From a virus: 59,546 nucleotides of DNA. This document shows positions 16,980 through 24,961 of the stretch, one piece after another. Both the position numbers and the translations under genes were made by a program. Below the pieces are notes generated by a model. The model had not been told where the DNA came from. It did no database searches and saw only the letters and a program-made list of their open reading frames with translations. Location: IMG/VR virus record IMGVR_UViG_3300034022_000685, positions 1-59,546 of that record; one strand, given 5' to 3'. Numbering within the stretch: position 1 is the stretch's first letter; every line of letters begins with the position of its first letter.

Positions 16980-17639
16980 TTAAAAATCTGGATATGTTTT
17001 TGTCAATCCGTATTTGTTTCTCGCCGCGGTTTCTATTCTAGCGTTAATATCAGTTAATGAACCAACATTATTAGAATTTTCACCTTTTCCTTTATCGTCA
17101 CCGTTAGATAACGCATTCACGTGTACACTTGAATAACCGTTATCCTTATTGTAAATATTCCTTGCTGTGTTATCTATTCTATTTTGTATATCTACAGATG
17201 AACCCACACTGTTATTGTACTCTCCCTTACCTTTTTCATCACCGTTTGATAATGCATTAAGATTATTAATACCGTAACCGTTATTATCTTTATATTGGTT
17301 TCTACCTAATAATTCCAATCTATTTTGTATATCCACAGATGATCCGACACTATTACCACTTTCTCCCTTACCTTTTTCATCACCATCAGATAATGCGTTG
17401 GGATTGTTTGAGTTATATGTATTATTATCTGTATAGATATTTCTACCTAAATTAGTTATCCTATTTTGAATATCGATTGACGAACCAATATTATTACTAT
17501 TTTCACCTTTACCCTTTTCATCTCCATCAGACATCGCATTCTTATGGTTAGAACTATATTGACCATTATCGTTATACGAATTTCTAGTTAATAAATCTTT
17601 TCTAAATTTTTCGGATAGTGTTTCTAATTGTGTTGCCAT
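16980..17639 (-). CDS. 47-residue tandem-repeat protein, probable virion component
   Basis: A 219-aa protein made almost entirely of four tandem repeats with a period of exactly 47 residues (starting at residues 34, 81, 128 and 175). Each repeat has the core NAxSxGDxKGKGE, then VGSxxDIQNR, then a Tyr-Asp/Lys-Asn-rich spacer. The first 33 residues hold a helical cap plus part of a further repeat. No cysteine and no hydrophobic core segment is seen, so an extended or symmetric oligomeric structure is likely. It lies in the block of candidate head proteins, 1 nt from the WYL-like gene. Confidence 0.7.
   Translation of the reverse strand: MATQLETLSEKFRKDLLTRNSYNDNGQYSSNHKNAMSDGDEKGKGENSNNIGSSIDIQNRITNLGRNIYTDNNTYNSNNPNALSDGDEKGKGESGNSVGSSVDIQNRLELLGRNQYKDNNGYGINNLNALSNGDEKGKGEYNNSVGSSVDIQNRIDNTARNIYNKDNGYSSVHVNALSNGDDKGKGENSNNVGSLTDINARIETAARNKYGLTKTYPDF
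16983..17540 (-). repeat. Four 141-bp tandem coding repeats
   Basis: The repeats span roughly 17540-17400, 17399-17259, 17258-17118 and 17117-16983. The protein is better conserved than the DNA, so the repeats are old and kept by selection on the protein rather than recent slippage products. Confidence 0.8.
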
Positions 17640-17640
17640 A

Positions 17641-18135
17641 TTATTCCATTAATTTTTTAATTCTTTCAACTTCCTCAAATAATCCCGTTAATTTGATTGA
17701 TGATATTGAGTTTTTATGTGAATTACTTTTAATAAGGTTAGTTGGTGGTAACCATCCTGCCTTTTTAGTGTGTTTTTTTAAGTGACTATTTCTTCTCTCT
17801 CCCGTCATTGACGAAATATCGTCAGCACGTTTTCTACCATCTTTAATGTTACTTACTAAATCTCTTTCACCTTGTAAATGTTGGTTTGCCCATTTTTCCA
17901 TTAAATCACCACCACATAAGTCGTATTTTAATTTATCTTGAACTTTATCTATAGTCTTAAGGTCGTGAATTATTGACTTTAATTGACCGTATTTTACTTT
18001 TTTGTCATTAAGAATTTTTTTAGCTCTATCAATACCACGTGCGTGTTCTCCATTAAGACTAACTATTGTGTGATTAATCTTATCTAAGATATTTTGTGGT
18101 ACATCAAAAATTCTACCTTTTAATTCTTTATTCAT
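17641..18135 (-). CDS. Hypothetical virion-type protein
   Basis: A 164-aa, very basic, mostly helical protein with no recognised domain. The C-terminus (FEEVERIKKLME) resembles the end of the WYL-like protein (QESIKRIKTLMFG), hinting at a shared binding tag. It overlaps the upstream gene by 8 nt and sits 1 nt before the repeat protein, so the set is one translational unit. A DNA- or head-associated role is possible given its charge. Confidence 0.6.
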   Translation of the reverse strand: MNKELKGRIFDVPQNILDKINHTIVSLNGEHARGIDRAKKILNDKKVKYGQLKSIIHDLKTIDKVQDKLKYDLCGGDLMEKWANQHLQGERDLVSNIKDGRKRADDISSMTGERRNSHLKKHTKKAGWLPPTNLIKSNSHKNSISSIKLTGLFEEVERIKKLME

Positions 18136-18877
18136 TATCTTTAAGATGTTTGATTAAATCCTCAATAGATAAGTTGTGACTATCCATTGTATTTTTTAAT
18201 GATTTAATTTGTTTTTTTACGATTGGACTAATTTCTTTGACATCATTTGTCACAATATCATTCTCATTGGATTTTTTACCCATTAAAGATTCAATATATT
18301 CCTCAATGAATTTTTTTGGATTTTCAACTAACCTAACTTTATCTTCTGGAAGTTTTGGGTCGTATCCAATAGCACTTAATCTATCTTCAGCCTCACTACC
18401 ATCCATTCCTAATTCTTTTTCAAAATATTCCTCAGCATCTTCTAAGTCGGCGTCTTGTCCTAAAGTTTTTTCATACCCAAGAGCTTTACTCATATCTGAT
18501 TCACCCCAATATCTTCTATATGGTTGAGCACCTGCACCACCAAACGAACCCATTTGACCCGTACCTGTTTTCGCCACCTGATCAGTTGTTTTCTTTTGAG
18601 TTATTCCCTTAGCAGCCCCAACTGGATTTTTCTTACTTCTTTGAATGTTTCCTTTTGCGTCAACTATTTCATCAACTTCGGTCTCAACTTCCTTTTTTTC
18701 TACCTTATTAGGTATTTTATCATAATCCGTGTCGTCAGAGAATTCTTTAGCCCATTTACCCCATTTCTTCTTTTCTTTCTTAGGTTTATCCTTCTCATTA
18801 GCCTTAGCAAAGAAGAATCTTTGTTGTGCTTTTGAAGCAAATTTCTCTTCAATTACCTGTTTTATAAAATTATTCAT
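18128..18877 (-). CDS. Hypothetical virion-type protein with SKAQQRFF leader
   Basis: A 249-aa charged protein. The N-terminus MNNFIKQVIEEKFASKAQQRFFFAK combines a short amphipathic helix with an SKAQQRFF pattern that I recall from phage structural proteins. A Lys/Glu-rich low-complexity region follows (about 28-90), then a Gly-rich QPYRRYWG segment near 128 and an acidic helical region. It is the first gene of the minus-strand block, with its own late motif 16 nt upstream. Function unknown; packaged or scaffold protein suspected. Confidence 0.6.
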   Translation of the reverse strand: MNNFIKQVIEEKFASKAQQRFFFAKANEKDKPKKEKKKWGKWAKEFSDDTDYDKIPNKVEKKEVETEVDEIVDAKGNIQRSKKNPVGAAKGITQKKTTDQVAKTGTGQMGSFGGAGAQPYRRYWGESDMSKALGYEKTLGQDADLEDAEEYFEKELGMDGSEAEDRLSAIGYDPKLPEDKVRLVENPKKFIEEYIESLMGKKSNENDIVTNDVKEISPIVKKQIKSLKNTMDSHNLSIEDLIKHLKDNE

Positions 18878-18893
18878 CTAAATACACTTTTTA

Positions 18894-18901
18894 TATAAAT
18901 A
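18894..18901 (-). promoter_or_regulatory. Putative late promoter (TATTTATA)
   Basis: A sense-strand TATTTATA, 16 nt before the ATG at 18877. It lies back to back with the plus-strand motif at 18919-18926, making a compact divergent late promoter pair. Confidence 0.6.
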
Positions 18902-18918
18902 TCAAATCTTATGAAAGA

Positions 18919-18926
18919 TATTTATA
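18919..18926 (+). promoter_or_regulatory. Putative late promoter (TATTTATA)
   Basis: An exact GATATTTATA on the sense strand, 5 nt before the ATG at 18932. It overlaps codons of a possible upstream Met (18911), which is why the inner Met is preferred as the start. Confidence 0.6.
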
Positions 18927-18931
18927 AACGT

Positions 18932-20440
18932 ATGAATACTCAAAATATTTTAAATTTTTATGGTACAAAGTTAGACGTTAGGTTGGATAGTTCGGAGTAT
19001 TACGACTACGAAATGACCAAATTGGATGACGACTATAACAAAGATGTCTTAGATTTAACCACCCCTATAACATATACGGGTCTAACAATTAACACCAACT
19101 TGACTAATTTTGACTGCGTAAAGTCAACAATTCGACTTATTGAGGATAATGTAAGTGATTTATTAAGTTCTTACATATATTCTGGATTATCAATGACATT
19201 GCCATATAATAATTTTGTATCACGTTTTGGAACGGGATTTACTTATACAATTTTAGACAATAATATATTTAAATTTACACTTATTAATAATGAAACCCAT
19301 TATTTTAAAATTTTAGGATATAATCAAACTGGGATAACGTCCTCTATTTTAACGGGATATACTGAATCTCAACTTATTTCTGGATTTACAACAAACGTTT
19401 ATAATTGTAGAAAAAATATTATCAATCCATTAGCTTGTTGTCCTCAATCGCCAAGAATTGGTACAAAACCTTGGGCATTTAAATTTAATGAAGGTTTAGG
19501 AACCGACAATTGTTCTCCAATATTAAAAAGAAGAACAGAAAAAGGTTGGACTTTGGATTTTATCTTTAATAGAAATAATCTTCCTTGGAGTGCGGGTAGT
19601 ACATTTTACTATATTGGAGTAAGAGGTGAAAACGATACATATGACTACGCCGATAACAATCTTTCTTTTCAGTTTACCTCAGATAGAAGAATTAAATGGG
19701 TTGCACATCACTATTCTGGTTATTGTGGAACTAGTACATACCAAGAAAGTTTTTACGTTGCTAGTGGACAAACACCTCAATTATGTACAATAGACCCCGT
19801 AAAAGACTTTAATGTTACAATTGTTTTTGACCGTTATAAAAGATATACCGATTGTAATTTAGAGAATGATGGTGGTTGGAATGATATGATAGGTTATAGA
19901 ATTAACCCATATCAAGATATTGTTTATACTGCGGTTACGTCAACTCAACTAGCGATTTGGGATGAAAATGAAGTATTATCCAAACAATGGGCAGACGAAC
20001 AACAAAGAAGGTTGGGGATATTAAAAATATACATTAATGGACGACCAATTTACAAATTAGAAAATTGGGAGGAGGTTATACCATCTGAAAGAGGGGTTCA
20101 ACCGTTTATACAATCTTGGGGTGGGGGAACAGGATTAATGAATAACATTCACAATGGTGTTTGTTGTTTTAATATGAAATCAATAAAATATTATGAGGAA
20201 CCGTTAGATTTTGTTCACGTTAGACATAATTTTTTAATGAGATTAAATAACTATGATTTTTCAATATGTGGAGATGTGTGTTATGATAATGTTTCAGGTA
20301 TGACTATTACACCAACACCTACACCAATAGCAACTAGTACCCCAACACCAACTCCTACATCAACCACCACTTCCACTAATACACCAACACCTTTACCGAC
20401 TAGTACACCAACTATAACGCCTACACCGACACCTATATAA
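18932..20440 (+). CDS. Tail or fibre-type protein with Thr-Pro-rich C-terminal tail
   Basis: About 502 aa. The body is beta-rich; residues 170-440 (WAFKFNEGLG, then WTLDFIFNR, then KIYINGRPIY) have the rhythm of a LamG/concanavalin-like sugar-binding domain, and several Cys residues (ACCPQ, GVCCFN, CGDVC) could stabilise it. The last 43 residues are nearly pure Thr, Pro and Ser in TPTPTP runs, which form a stiff, surface-exposed stalk. A host-binding or tail-decoration role is likely but unproven. The start is set at 18932 because the upstream ATG at 18911 lies before the promoter-like motif. Confidence 0.6.
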   Translation: MNTQNILNFYGTKLDVRLDSSEYYDYEMTKLDDDYNKDVLDLTTPITYTGLTINTNLTNFDCVKSTIRLIEDNVSDLLSSYIYSGLSMTLPYNNFVSRFGTGFTYTILDNNIFKFTLINNETHYFKILGYNQTGITSSILTGYTESQLISGFTTNVYNCRKNIINPLACCPQSPRIGTKPWAFKFNEGLGTDNCSPILKRRTEKGWTLDFIFNRNNLPWSAGSTFYYIGVRGENDTYDYADNNLSFQFTSDRRIKWVAHHYSGYCGTSTYQESFYVASGQTPQLCTIDPVKDFNVTIVFDRYKRYTDCNLENDGGWNDMIGYRINPYQDIVYTAVTSTQLAIWDENEVLSKQWADEQQRRLGILKIYINGRPIYKLENWEEVIPSERGVQPFIQSWGGGTGLMNNIHNGVCCFNMKSIKYYEEPLDFVHVRHNFLMRLNNYDFSICGDVCYDNVSGMTITPTPTPIATSTPTPTPTSTTTSTNTPTPLPTSTPTITPTPTPI

Positions 20441-20448
20441 GTTTAAAC

Positions 20449-20456
20449 TATTTATA
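20449..20456 (+). promoter_or_regulatory. Putative late promoter (TATTTATA)
   Basis: An exact CTATTTATA on the sense strand with 4 nt to the ATG at 20461, in the 20-nt gap between the two tail genes. Confidence 0.6.
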
Positions 20457-20460
20457 ACAT

Positions 20461-20829
20461 ATGGAATTTTTTATAAGACAAGGAGCAACAGAACCAATCC
20501 TTAAAATGAGATTGATTGATGACGGTAAAAACGACAAGTCGTCCTTTAATGATATGCTAGAGAATTCAGACATTACATTTGAAATGTTTGATGTTACAAC
20601 GGAAGAATATCATATTTTAAACGGTTCTTGTATATTAACAACAAGGACCAAAAAGTATGACCAAACAACTGACGAATACTACATTACCTATCGTTTTACA
20701 GAAGAGGGTACGTCAGTTAAAGGTCGTTTCGAGGGAATTATTAGTGTACAATTCTTAGATACCAATAGTAACCCAACAACAAAGTTAATTACCCCAATTT
20801 CCGAAAAATTATTTATCAACGTAATTTGA
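20461..20829 (+). CDS. Probable baseplate or tail protein, BppU N-domain-like
   Basis: A 122-aa beta-rich protein. The opening MEFFIRQGATEPILKMRLIDDG, the ITFEMFDVTTEEY stretch and the GRFEGIISVQF ending follow the layout of the N-terminal domain of BppU-type receptor-binding baseplate proteins (family DUF2479-like). In those phages the domain links fibres to the baseplate. It lies directly after the Thr-Pro-tailed tail protein and could join it to the virion. The family link is from pattern recognition only. Confidence 0.6.
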   Translation: MEFFIRQGATEPILKMRLIDDGKNDKSSFNDMLENSDITFEMFDVTTEEYHILNGSCILTTRTKKYDQTTDEYYITYRFTEEGTSVKGRFEGIISVQFLDTNSNPTTKLITPISEKLFINVI

Positions 20830-20856
20830 TAAACTAACCTTTTTTTGTTATATTTG
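20825..20856 (+). promoter_or_regulatory. Bacteroidetes-type promoter for the DNA polymerase
   Basis: TTTG at 20825-20828, a 20-nt spacer and TATATTTG at 20849-20856 fit the Bacteroidetes housekeeping promoter exactly. The transcription start would fall near 20862, giving a leader of about 55 nt that contains the hairpin at 20873-20889. Confidence 0.72.
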
Positions 20857-20872
20857 TATTGAACAAGACAAA

Positions 20873-20889
20873 TTGTGAATTCTTCACAA
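20873..20889 (+). promoter_or_regulatory. Inverted repeat in the polymerase leader, possible operator
   Basis: A perfect TTGTGAA / TTCACAA inverted repeat with a 3-nt spacer sits just after the predicted transcription start and 26 nt before the polymerase ATG. It could be a repressor site in DNA or an RNA hairpin for autogenous control, as T4 gp43 binds its own leader. Confidence 0.5.
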
Positions 20890-20915
20890 GATAATACGTC
20901 ACAAAATATAAAATA

Positions 20916-23813
20916 ATGAAAGAAGTTATCTCACAGGAAATCATCGAGAGTTTCCTGAACGGGGCAGACCCCGAAGAATTCATTGTTGGTGTCGAGTATG
21001 ATTATCCAACCAACAAAATCTACAAAATTATTCAAGACCCTGAATTGGGTAAAATTGTTAAACCTGATAGTTTTACACCATTTTTATGGGTAGGTGACTT
21101 GATTGGGTTGGGATTTTACAATGACTCCAAGACCGATCAAAAGAAGGCAATGACTAAACACGGTATTCTTATTGAAAAATTAGAGACCGGCGATAATGTC
21201 AGACTTGAGAATGGATTAAAGTATTTGGTTAAGAGTCTAAAAAGTTATACGAGTTTAGTTTCTTTCTTTAAAGAGGGTGGACTTGATCCTTGGGGTGAAA
21301 CAACTAGACAGAATTTTATAATTTTAACTCCGGTAGAACAATACCTTGTTCAAACAAAGAAAAGATTATTTAAAGGTATTGATGAATATAGTGGTGTTAA
21401 TAGATTTGTATTTGATATTGAGACCACTGGTCTTGACCCTGAAACTTGTGTTATCATATTAATCGGGGTTAAAGATAATCGTGGTTTAAATGAAACAATT
21501 GCGGCATTTGGTGAAGACGGTGAAAAGAATTGTATTGAAAGATTTTTCAAATATATTAAAGATTTAAAACCAACAATCGTTAGTGGATATAACTCAGCGT
21601 TTTTTGACTGGCCCTTTATATTAAAAAGAGCTGAAATACTTGGTGTTGATGTCAATGGACTCACTCAGATATTCACTAAACAAGGGATGAAAGAGAAAGA
21701 GGGTATGTTGAAATTAGCTAACGAAATAGAAACATATAAACAACACGTTATATGGGGGTTCAATATTATTGACATTGCACACGCAGTACGTAGAGCTCAG
21801 GCAATTAATTCTGAAATTAAATCTTGGGGATTGAAATACATCACCACTTACTTAGAGAAAGAAAAAGAAAATCGTATCTATGTGGATGGTGGTAAAATTT
21901 CTAAAATTTATTTAGAGAATGAGAGTTACTATGTTAATCCAAAGACAGGTGGATATAAACAAATTGGGGAACCCGGTACTGATGGTTTATTGGAAAAATA
22001 TCCAGGTAAGTTTGAAATATGGACGGGAAGAAAAATTGTAGAACAATATCTCGATGATGACTTGTATGAAACTATGGTCGTAGATGATAGTTTCTCTCAA
22101 TCAACGTTCTTACTTTCTAAATTAGTACCAACGACATATGAAAGAGCAGCAACAATGGGTACTGCAACATTATGGAAATTAATAATGTTAGCGTGGTCAT
22201 ATGAAAATAAATTAGCCATTCCATCTAAAGATGAGAAACGTGCATTTACGGGAGGATTATCTCGTTTATTAAATGTAGGATACGCAAGGAACATTGTTAA
22301 GTTTGACTACTCGTCACTTTATCCATCTATTCAACTTGTATATGATGTATTCCCTGATTGTGATATTATGGGGGTACAAAAATCAATGTTAAAATATTTC
22401 CGTAATATTCGTATTAAATATAAACTTCTCGCTGGTGAATTAAAAGACAGTGATCCTATATTATCGGAAATGTATGACCGTAAACAATTACCAATTAAGA
22501 TTTTTATTAATGCATATTTCGGTAGTTTATCCGCACCTCACGTATTCCCTTGGGGTGAAATGAATTCAGGTGAAACCATTACCTGTATTGGTCGTCAGTG
22601 TTTAAGAATGATGATTATGTTCTATATGAAAAAAGGATATAAACCTCTTGTAATGGATACGGATGGTGTTAACTTTGAAACGCCTGAAACCGCTAAAGAT
22701 TCTGTTTATATTGGTAAAGGTTTAAATGAATTAGTAATTGAAGGTAAAGAATATCACGGAATTGAAGCTGACACCGCTGAATTCAATGATATCTTTATGA
22801 GAAATGAAATGGGATTAGATATTGATTACACAGCACCTGCTTGTATCAACGTATCTCGTAAGAATTATATTATTAAGTTGATTAAGAAGGGTAAAGAGAA
22901 AATTAAATTAACAGGTAACACAATTAAATCTAAAAAACTACAAACATATGTTGTAGAATTCTTAGATGAAGGATTAAAATATTTGTTAAATGGTGATGGA
23001 TTGTCGTTCGTAGAATTGTATTATGATTATGTGGAAAAGATTTATAATAAAGAAATTCCATTATCAAAAATAGCAAACAAGGCTCGTGTTAAACAATCTA
23101 TTAACGATTATAAAAAACACATACAAAAGACAACAAAGGCGGGTTCATTAATGTCACGTCAAGCACATATGGAGTTGATATTACAAAATAACCACTCCGC
23201 AGGTTTAGGTGATACAATTTATTACATTAATAATGGTGATAAAAAATCATCTGGTGATGTAACTAAAATTAATAAACCAACTAAGAAACAACAACAGGAG
23301 TATATTGATAAGCACGGTGAATCAATGCCAAGTGATTATGTTCAAGTTAACTGTTATATGATTCCAGAAAAAGATATTGTAGATAATCCCGATTTAAGAG
23401 GGGACTATAATGTTCCTCGTTATTTAACAAACTTTAATAAAAGAGTGGAACCATTATTGGTTGCCTTTAACCCTTCAATTCGTGAGGATATTTTAATTGA
23501 AGACCCAATAGATCGTCAATACTTTACTAAATTACAATGTGAGTTAGTAAACGGTTTTCCACTTAAAGAAGATGGTCAGGATAAGTTTGATGAAGTAATG
23601 ACTTTATCTGAAGGGGAAGTTATCTTTTGGAATAGAGTTGGTCGTGATCCGTATTTTATGTATGTGGAAGATAGTTTACAATTAGTTGACCAATATTGGG
23701 TTGACCATAATCGTAAGGTTCTTAAAAACCAAGCTCAAAGTATTAAAAGTAATGAAGACGAAATCATTTTATCAAATACCAACGATTTCGCTCTACACGC
23801 AATTGAAATTTAG
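20916..23813 (+). CDS. gp43: Family B DNA polymerase, gp43-like
   Basis: The replicative polymerase with proofreading. The exonuclease motifs are FDIETTGLDP (about residue 166) and GYNSAFFDWPF (about 226). The polymerase motifs are motif A FDYSSLYPSI (about 463), motif B KIFINAYFGSLSA (about 529) and motif C MDTDGV (about 579). Motif C has Gly where T4-type enzymes have Ser (DTDS). The length of 965 aa is close to T4 gp43 (898 aa). It has a host-type promoter and no late motif, so it should be made early. A leader hairpin may regulate it. It meets the gp13 gene tail to tail with a 4-nt overlap. Confidence 0.95.
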   Translation: MKEVISQEIIESFLNGADPEEFIVGVEYDYPTNKIYKIIQDPELGKIVKPDSFTPFLWVGDLIGLGFYNDSKTDQKKAMTKHGILIEKLETGDNVRLENGLKYLVKSLKSYTSLVSFFKEGGLDPWGETTRQNFIILTPVEQYLVQTKKRLFKGIDEYSGVNRFVFDIETTGLDPETCVIILIGVKDNRGLNETIAAFGEDGEKNCIERFFKYIKDLKPTIVSGYNSAFFDWPFILKRAEILGVDVNGLTQIFTKQGMKEKEGMLKLANEIETYKQHVIWGFNIIDIAHAVRRAQAINSEIKSWGLKYITTYLEKEKENRIYVDGGKISKIYLENESYYVNPKTGGYKQIGEPGTDGLLEKYPGKFEIWTGRKIVEQYLDDDLYETMVVDDSFSQSTFLLSKLVPTTYERAATMGTATLWKLIMLAWSYENKLAIPSKDEKRAFTGGLSRLLNVGYARNIVKFDYSSLYPSIQLVYDVFPDCDIMGVQKSMLKYFRNIRIKYKLLAGELKDSDPILSEMYDRKQLPIKIFINAYFGSLSAPHVFPWGEMNSGETITCIGRQCLRMMIMFYMKKGYKPLVMDTDGVNFETPETAKDSVYIGKGLNELVIEGKEYHGIEADTAEFNDIFMRNEMGLDIDYTAPACINVSRKNYIIKLIKKGKEKIKLTGNTIKSKKLQTYVVEFLDEGLKYLLNGDGLSFVELYYDYVEKIYNKEIPLSKIANKARVKQSINDYKKHIQKTTKAGSLMSRQAHMELILQNNHSAGLGDTIYYINNGDKKSSGDVTKINKPTKKQQQEYIDKHGESMPSDYVQVNCYMIPEKDIVDNPDLRGDYNVPRYLTNFNKRVEPLLVAFNPSIREDILIEDPIDRQYFTKLQCELVNGFPLKEDGQDKFDEVMTLSEGEVIFWNRVGRDPYFMYVEDSLQLVDQYWVDHNRKVLKNQAQSIKSNEDEIILSNTNDFALHAIEI

Positions 23814-24919
23814 ATTACATTAAATGGTGATACCATTGGTCTGTATTTCAAAGACTTATTAAGATTCTCCGCTTCGTTACCTTTCCTTTCTAGGATTTTT
23901 TCGGGGCGGAGTCTTTCTAATCTGGCCATAAGTTCTTCAACCAATTTAGATTTTTCATCTTTGGCTTCGGTTAATAATGATGAGTAGTCCAATTTAACTG
24001 AACTATCAGGAACTTGTAAGTCACCCGAGAATTTACCCCAAATTCTTGCTAAACCTTCTTTAGCAAATGCTATCAAATATTTTCTAACCCAGTTTTGTGC
24101 GGGTTTGTTTAATGCGTCCCAAGTAAGTTGTTCGGTTTCAACGTCTGATGGTAATTTTACAACATCTTTGTTTTTATCTAAACAAGTGTCTCTGTCCATA
24201 GTGTCATAATACCAATACCAAACGTTATAATTACGTTTAACATTTGAGAAATCAAATCTACCTCCTGGTACGTTATATAAGTGAATAATTTTTGTTCCGT
24301 CTGGACCTGCAGTGATTCTGTATGTTAAGTCACCACCAATTAATCGGTTTTTGATACTTCTATCTTGCATTCTCAATAACAAGTCAAACGCTGGCATCAT
24401 AAAATATGAACCTCCGTTGGCCATTTGAGCGAAACCACCAGATCCTGCGATACCTCCTAATCCACCAAAACCACCTAAGAACGGGTCGATGATAGAATCA
24501 GATAATTCTGAACGAGAAAACCATAAAAGTTCATTTATTTCTCTACCCGCTGGAATTGAATACATTTGTTGACCGTCAACAAGTTCAATGTAATCCTTTT
24601 TAAGTTCAGAATCCCCACCAGCTTGTAATCCTACAATTTTAGAATATGAATGTGAGTATTGAGTTTCGTAATCTAAACTTCTAGTTGTAAACGCTCTTGT
24701 TAATGATTGAGTATCTACGTCTAGACCCGCTAAAGCTGACCATTGTGACTCAATTAACCAATCACTTACATATTGTTCGTATTCAGATAATGATAATTCG
24801 ATAAATGTGTCCATTTGTTCCTCTGTAAGTTCGATACCTCTAACAGGCATACCCAACAAATGGAATACCTGAGTATATAATTTTTCCTTCTCCGGTTGTG
24901 AAATAATTGTTGCGCTCAT
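23810..24919 (-). CDS. gp13: Neck protein, gp13-like
   Basis: Forms part of the neck that closes the head after packaging and receives the tail. The N-terminus GMPVRGIELTEEQMDTFIELSLSEYEQY matches the start of T4 gp13 (GAPIINVELTPDQ...LELYGEY), and the C-terminal helix NWVRKYLIAFAKE followed by LTEAKDEKSKLVEELMARL matches the T4 C-terminus. At 369 aa it is longer than T4 gp13 (309 aa), with a Gly-rich stretch near residues 145-165, as also in T4. It is a lone minus-strand virion gene with a late-type motif 15 nt upstream. Confidence 0.85.
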   Translation of the reverse strand: MSATIISQPEKEKLYTQVFHLLGMPVRGIELTEEQMDTFIELSLSEYEQYVSDWLIESQWSALAGLDVDTQSLTRAFTTRSLDYETQYSHSYSKIVGLQAGGDSELKKDYIELVDGQQMYSIPAGREINELLWFSRSELSDSIIDPFLGGFGGLGGIAGSGGFAQMANGGSYFMMPAFDLLLRMQDRSIKNRLIGGDLTYRITAGPDGTKIIHLYNVPGGRFDFSNVKRNYNVWYWYYDTMDRDTCLDKNKDVVKLPSDVETEQLTWDALNKPAQNWVRKYLIAFAKEGLARIWGKFSGDLQVPDSSVKLDYSSLLTEAKDEKSKLVEELMARLERLRPEKILERKGNEAENLNKSLKYRPMVSPFNVI

Positions 24920-24921
24920 TG

Positions 24922-24953
24922 TTTGATTTATTCATATAAATAGTTTATATTTC
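24922..24953 (+). promoter_or_regulatory. Bacteroidetes-type promoter, overlapping the gp13 late motif
   Basis: TTTG at 24922-24925, a 20-nt spacer and TATATTTC at 24946-24953 fit the host consensus with one mismatch. It would drive the nuclease gene at 24962. The minus-strand late motif for gp13 (24935-24942) lies inside its spacer. Confidence 0.6.
24935..24942 (-). promoter_or_regulatory. Putative late promoter (TATTTATA)
   Basis: An exact sense-strand CTATTTATA, 15 nt before the gp13 ATG at 24919. Confidence 0.6.
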
Positions 24954-24961
24954 AAAAGAAA

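Noticed and set aside
16983-17540. Regular repeats as a CRISPR array
   Set aside because: The 141-bp period is coding throughout with conserved protein repeats and has no short identical repeats or unique spacers.
18894-18901. TATAAATA on the plus strand read as a T4-type late promoter for the gene at 18911/18932
   Set aside because: At nearly all sites with the 8-mer the orientation relative to the downstream gene is TATTTATA on the sense strand. Here the plus-strand TATAAATA is simply the complement of the motif belonging to the minus-strand gene at 18877.
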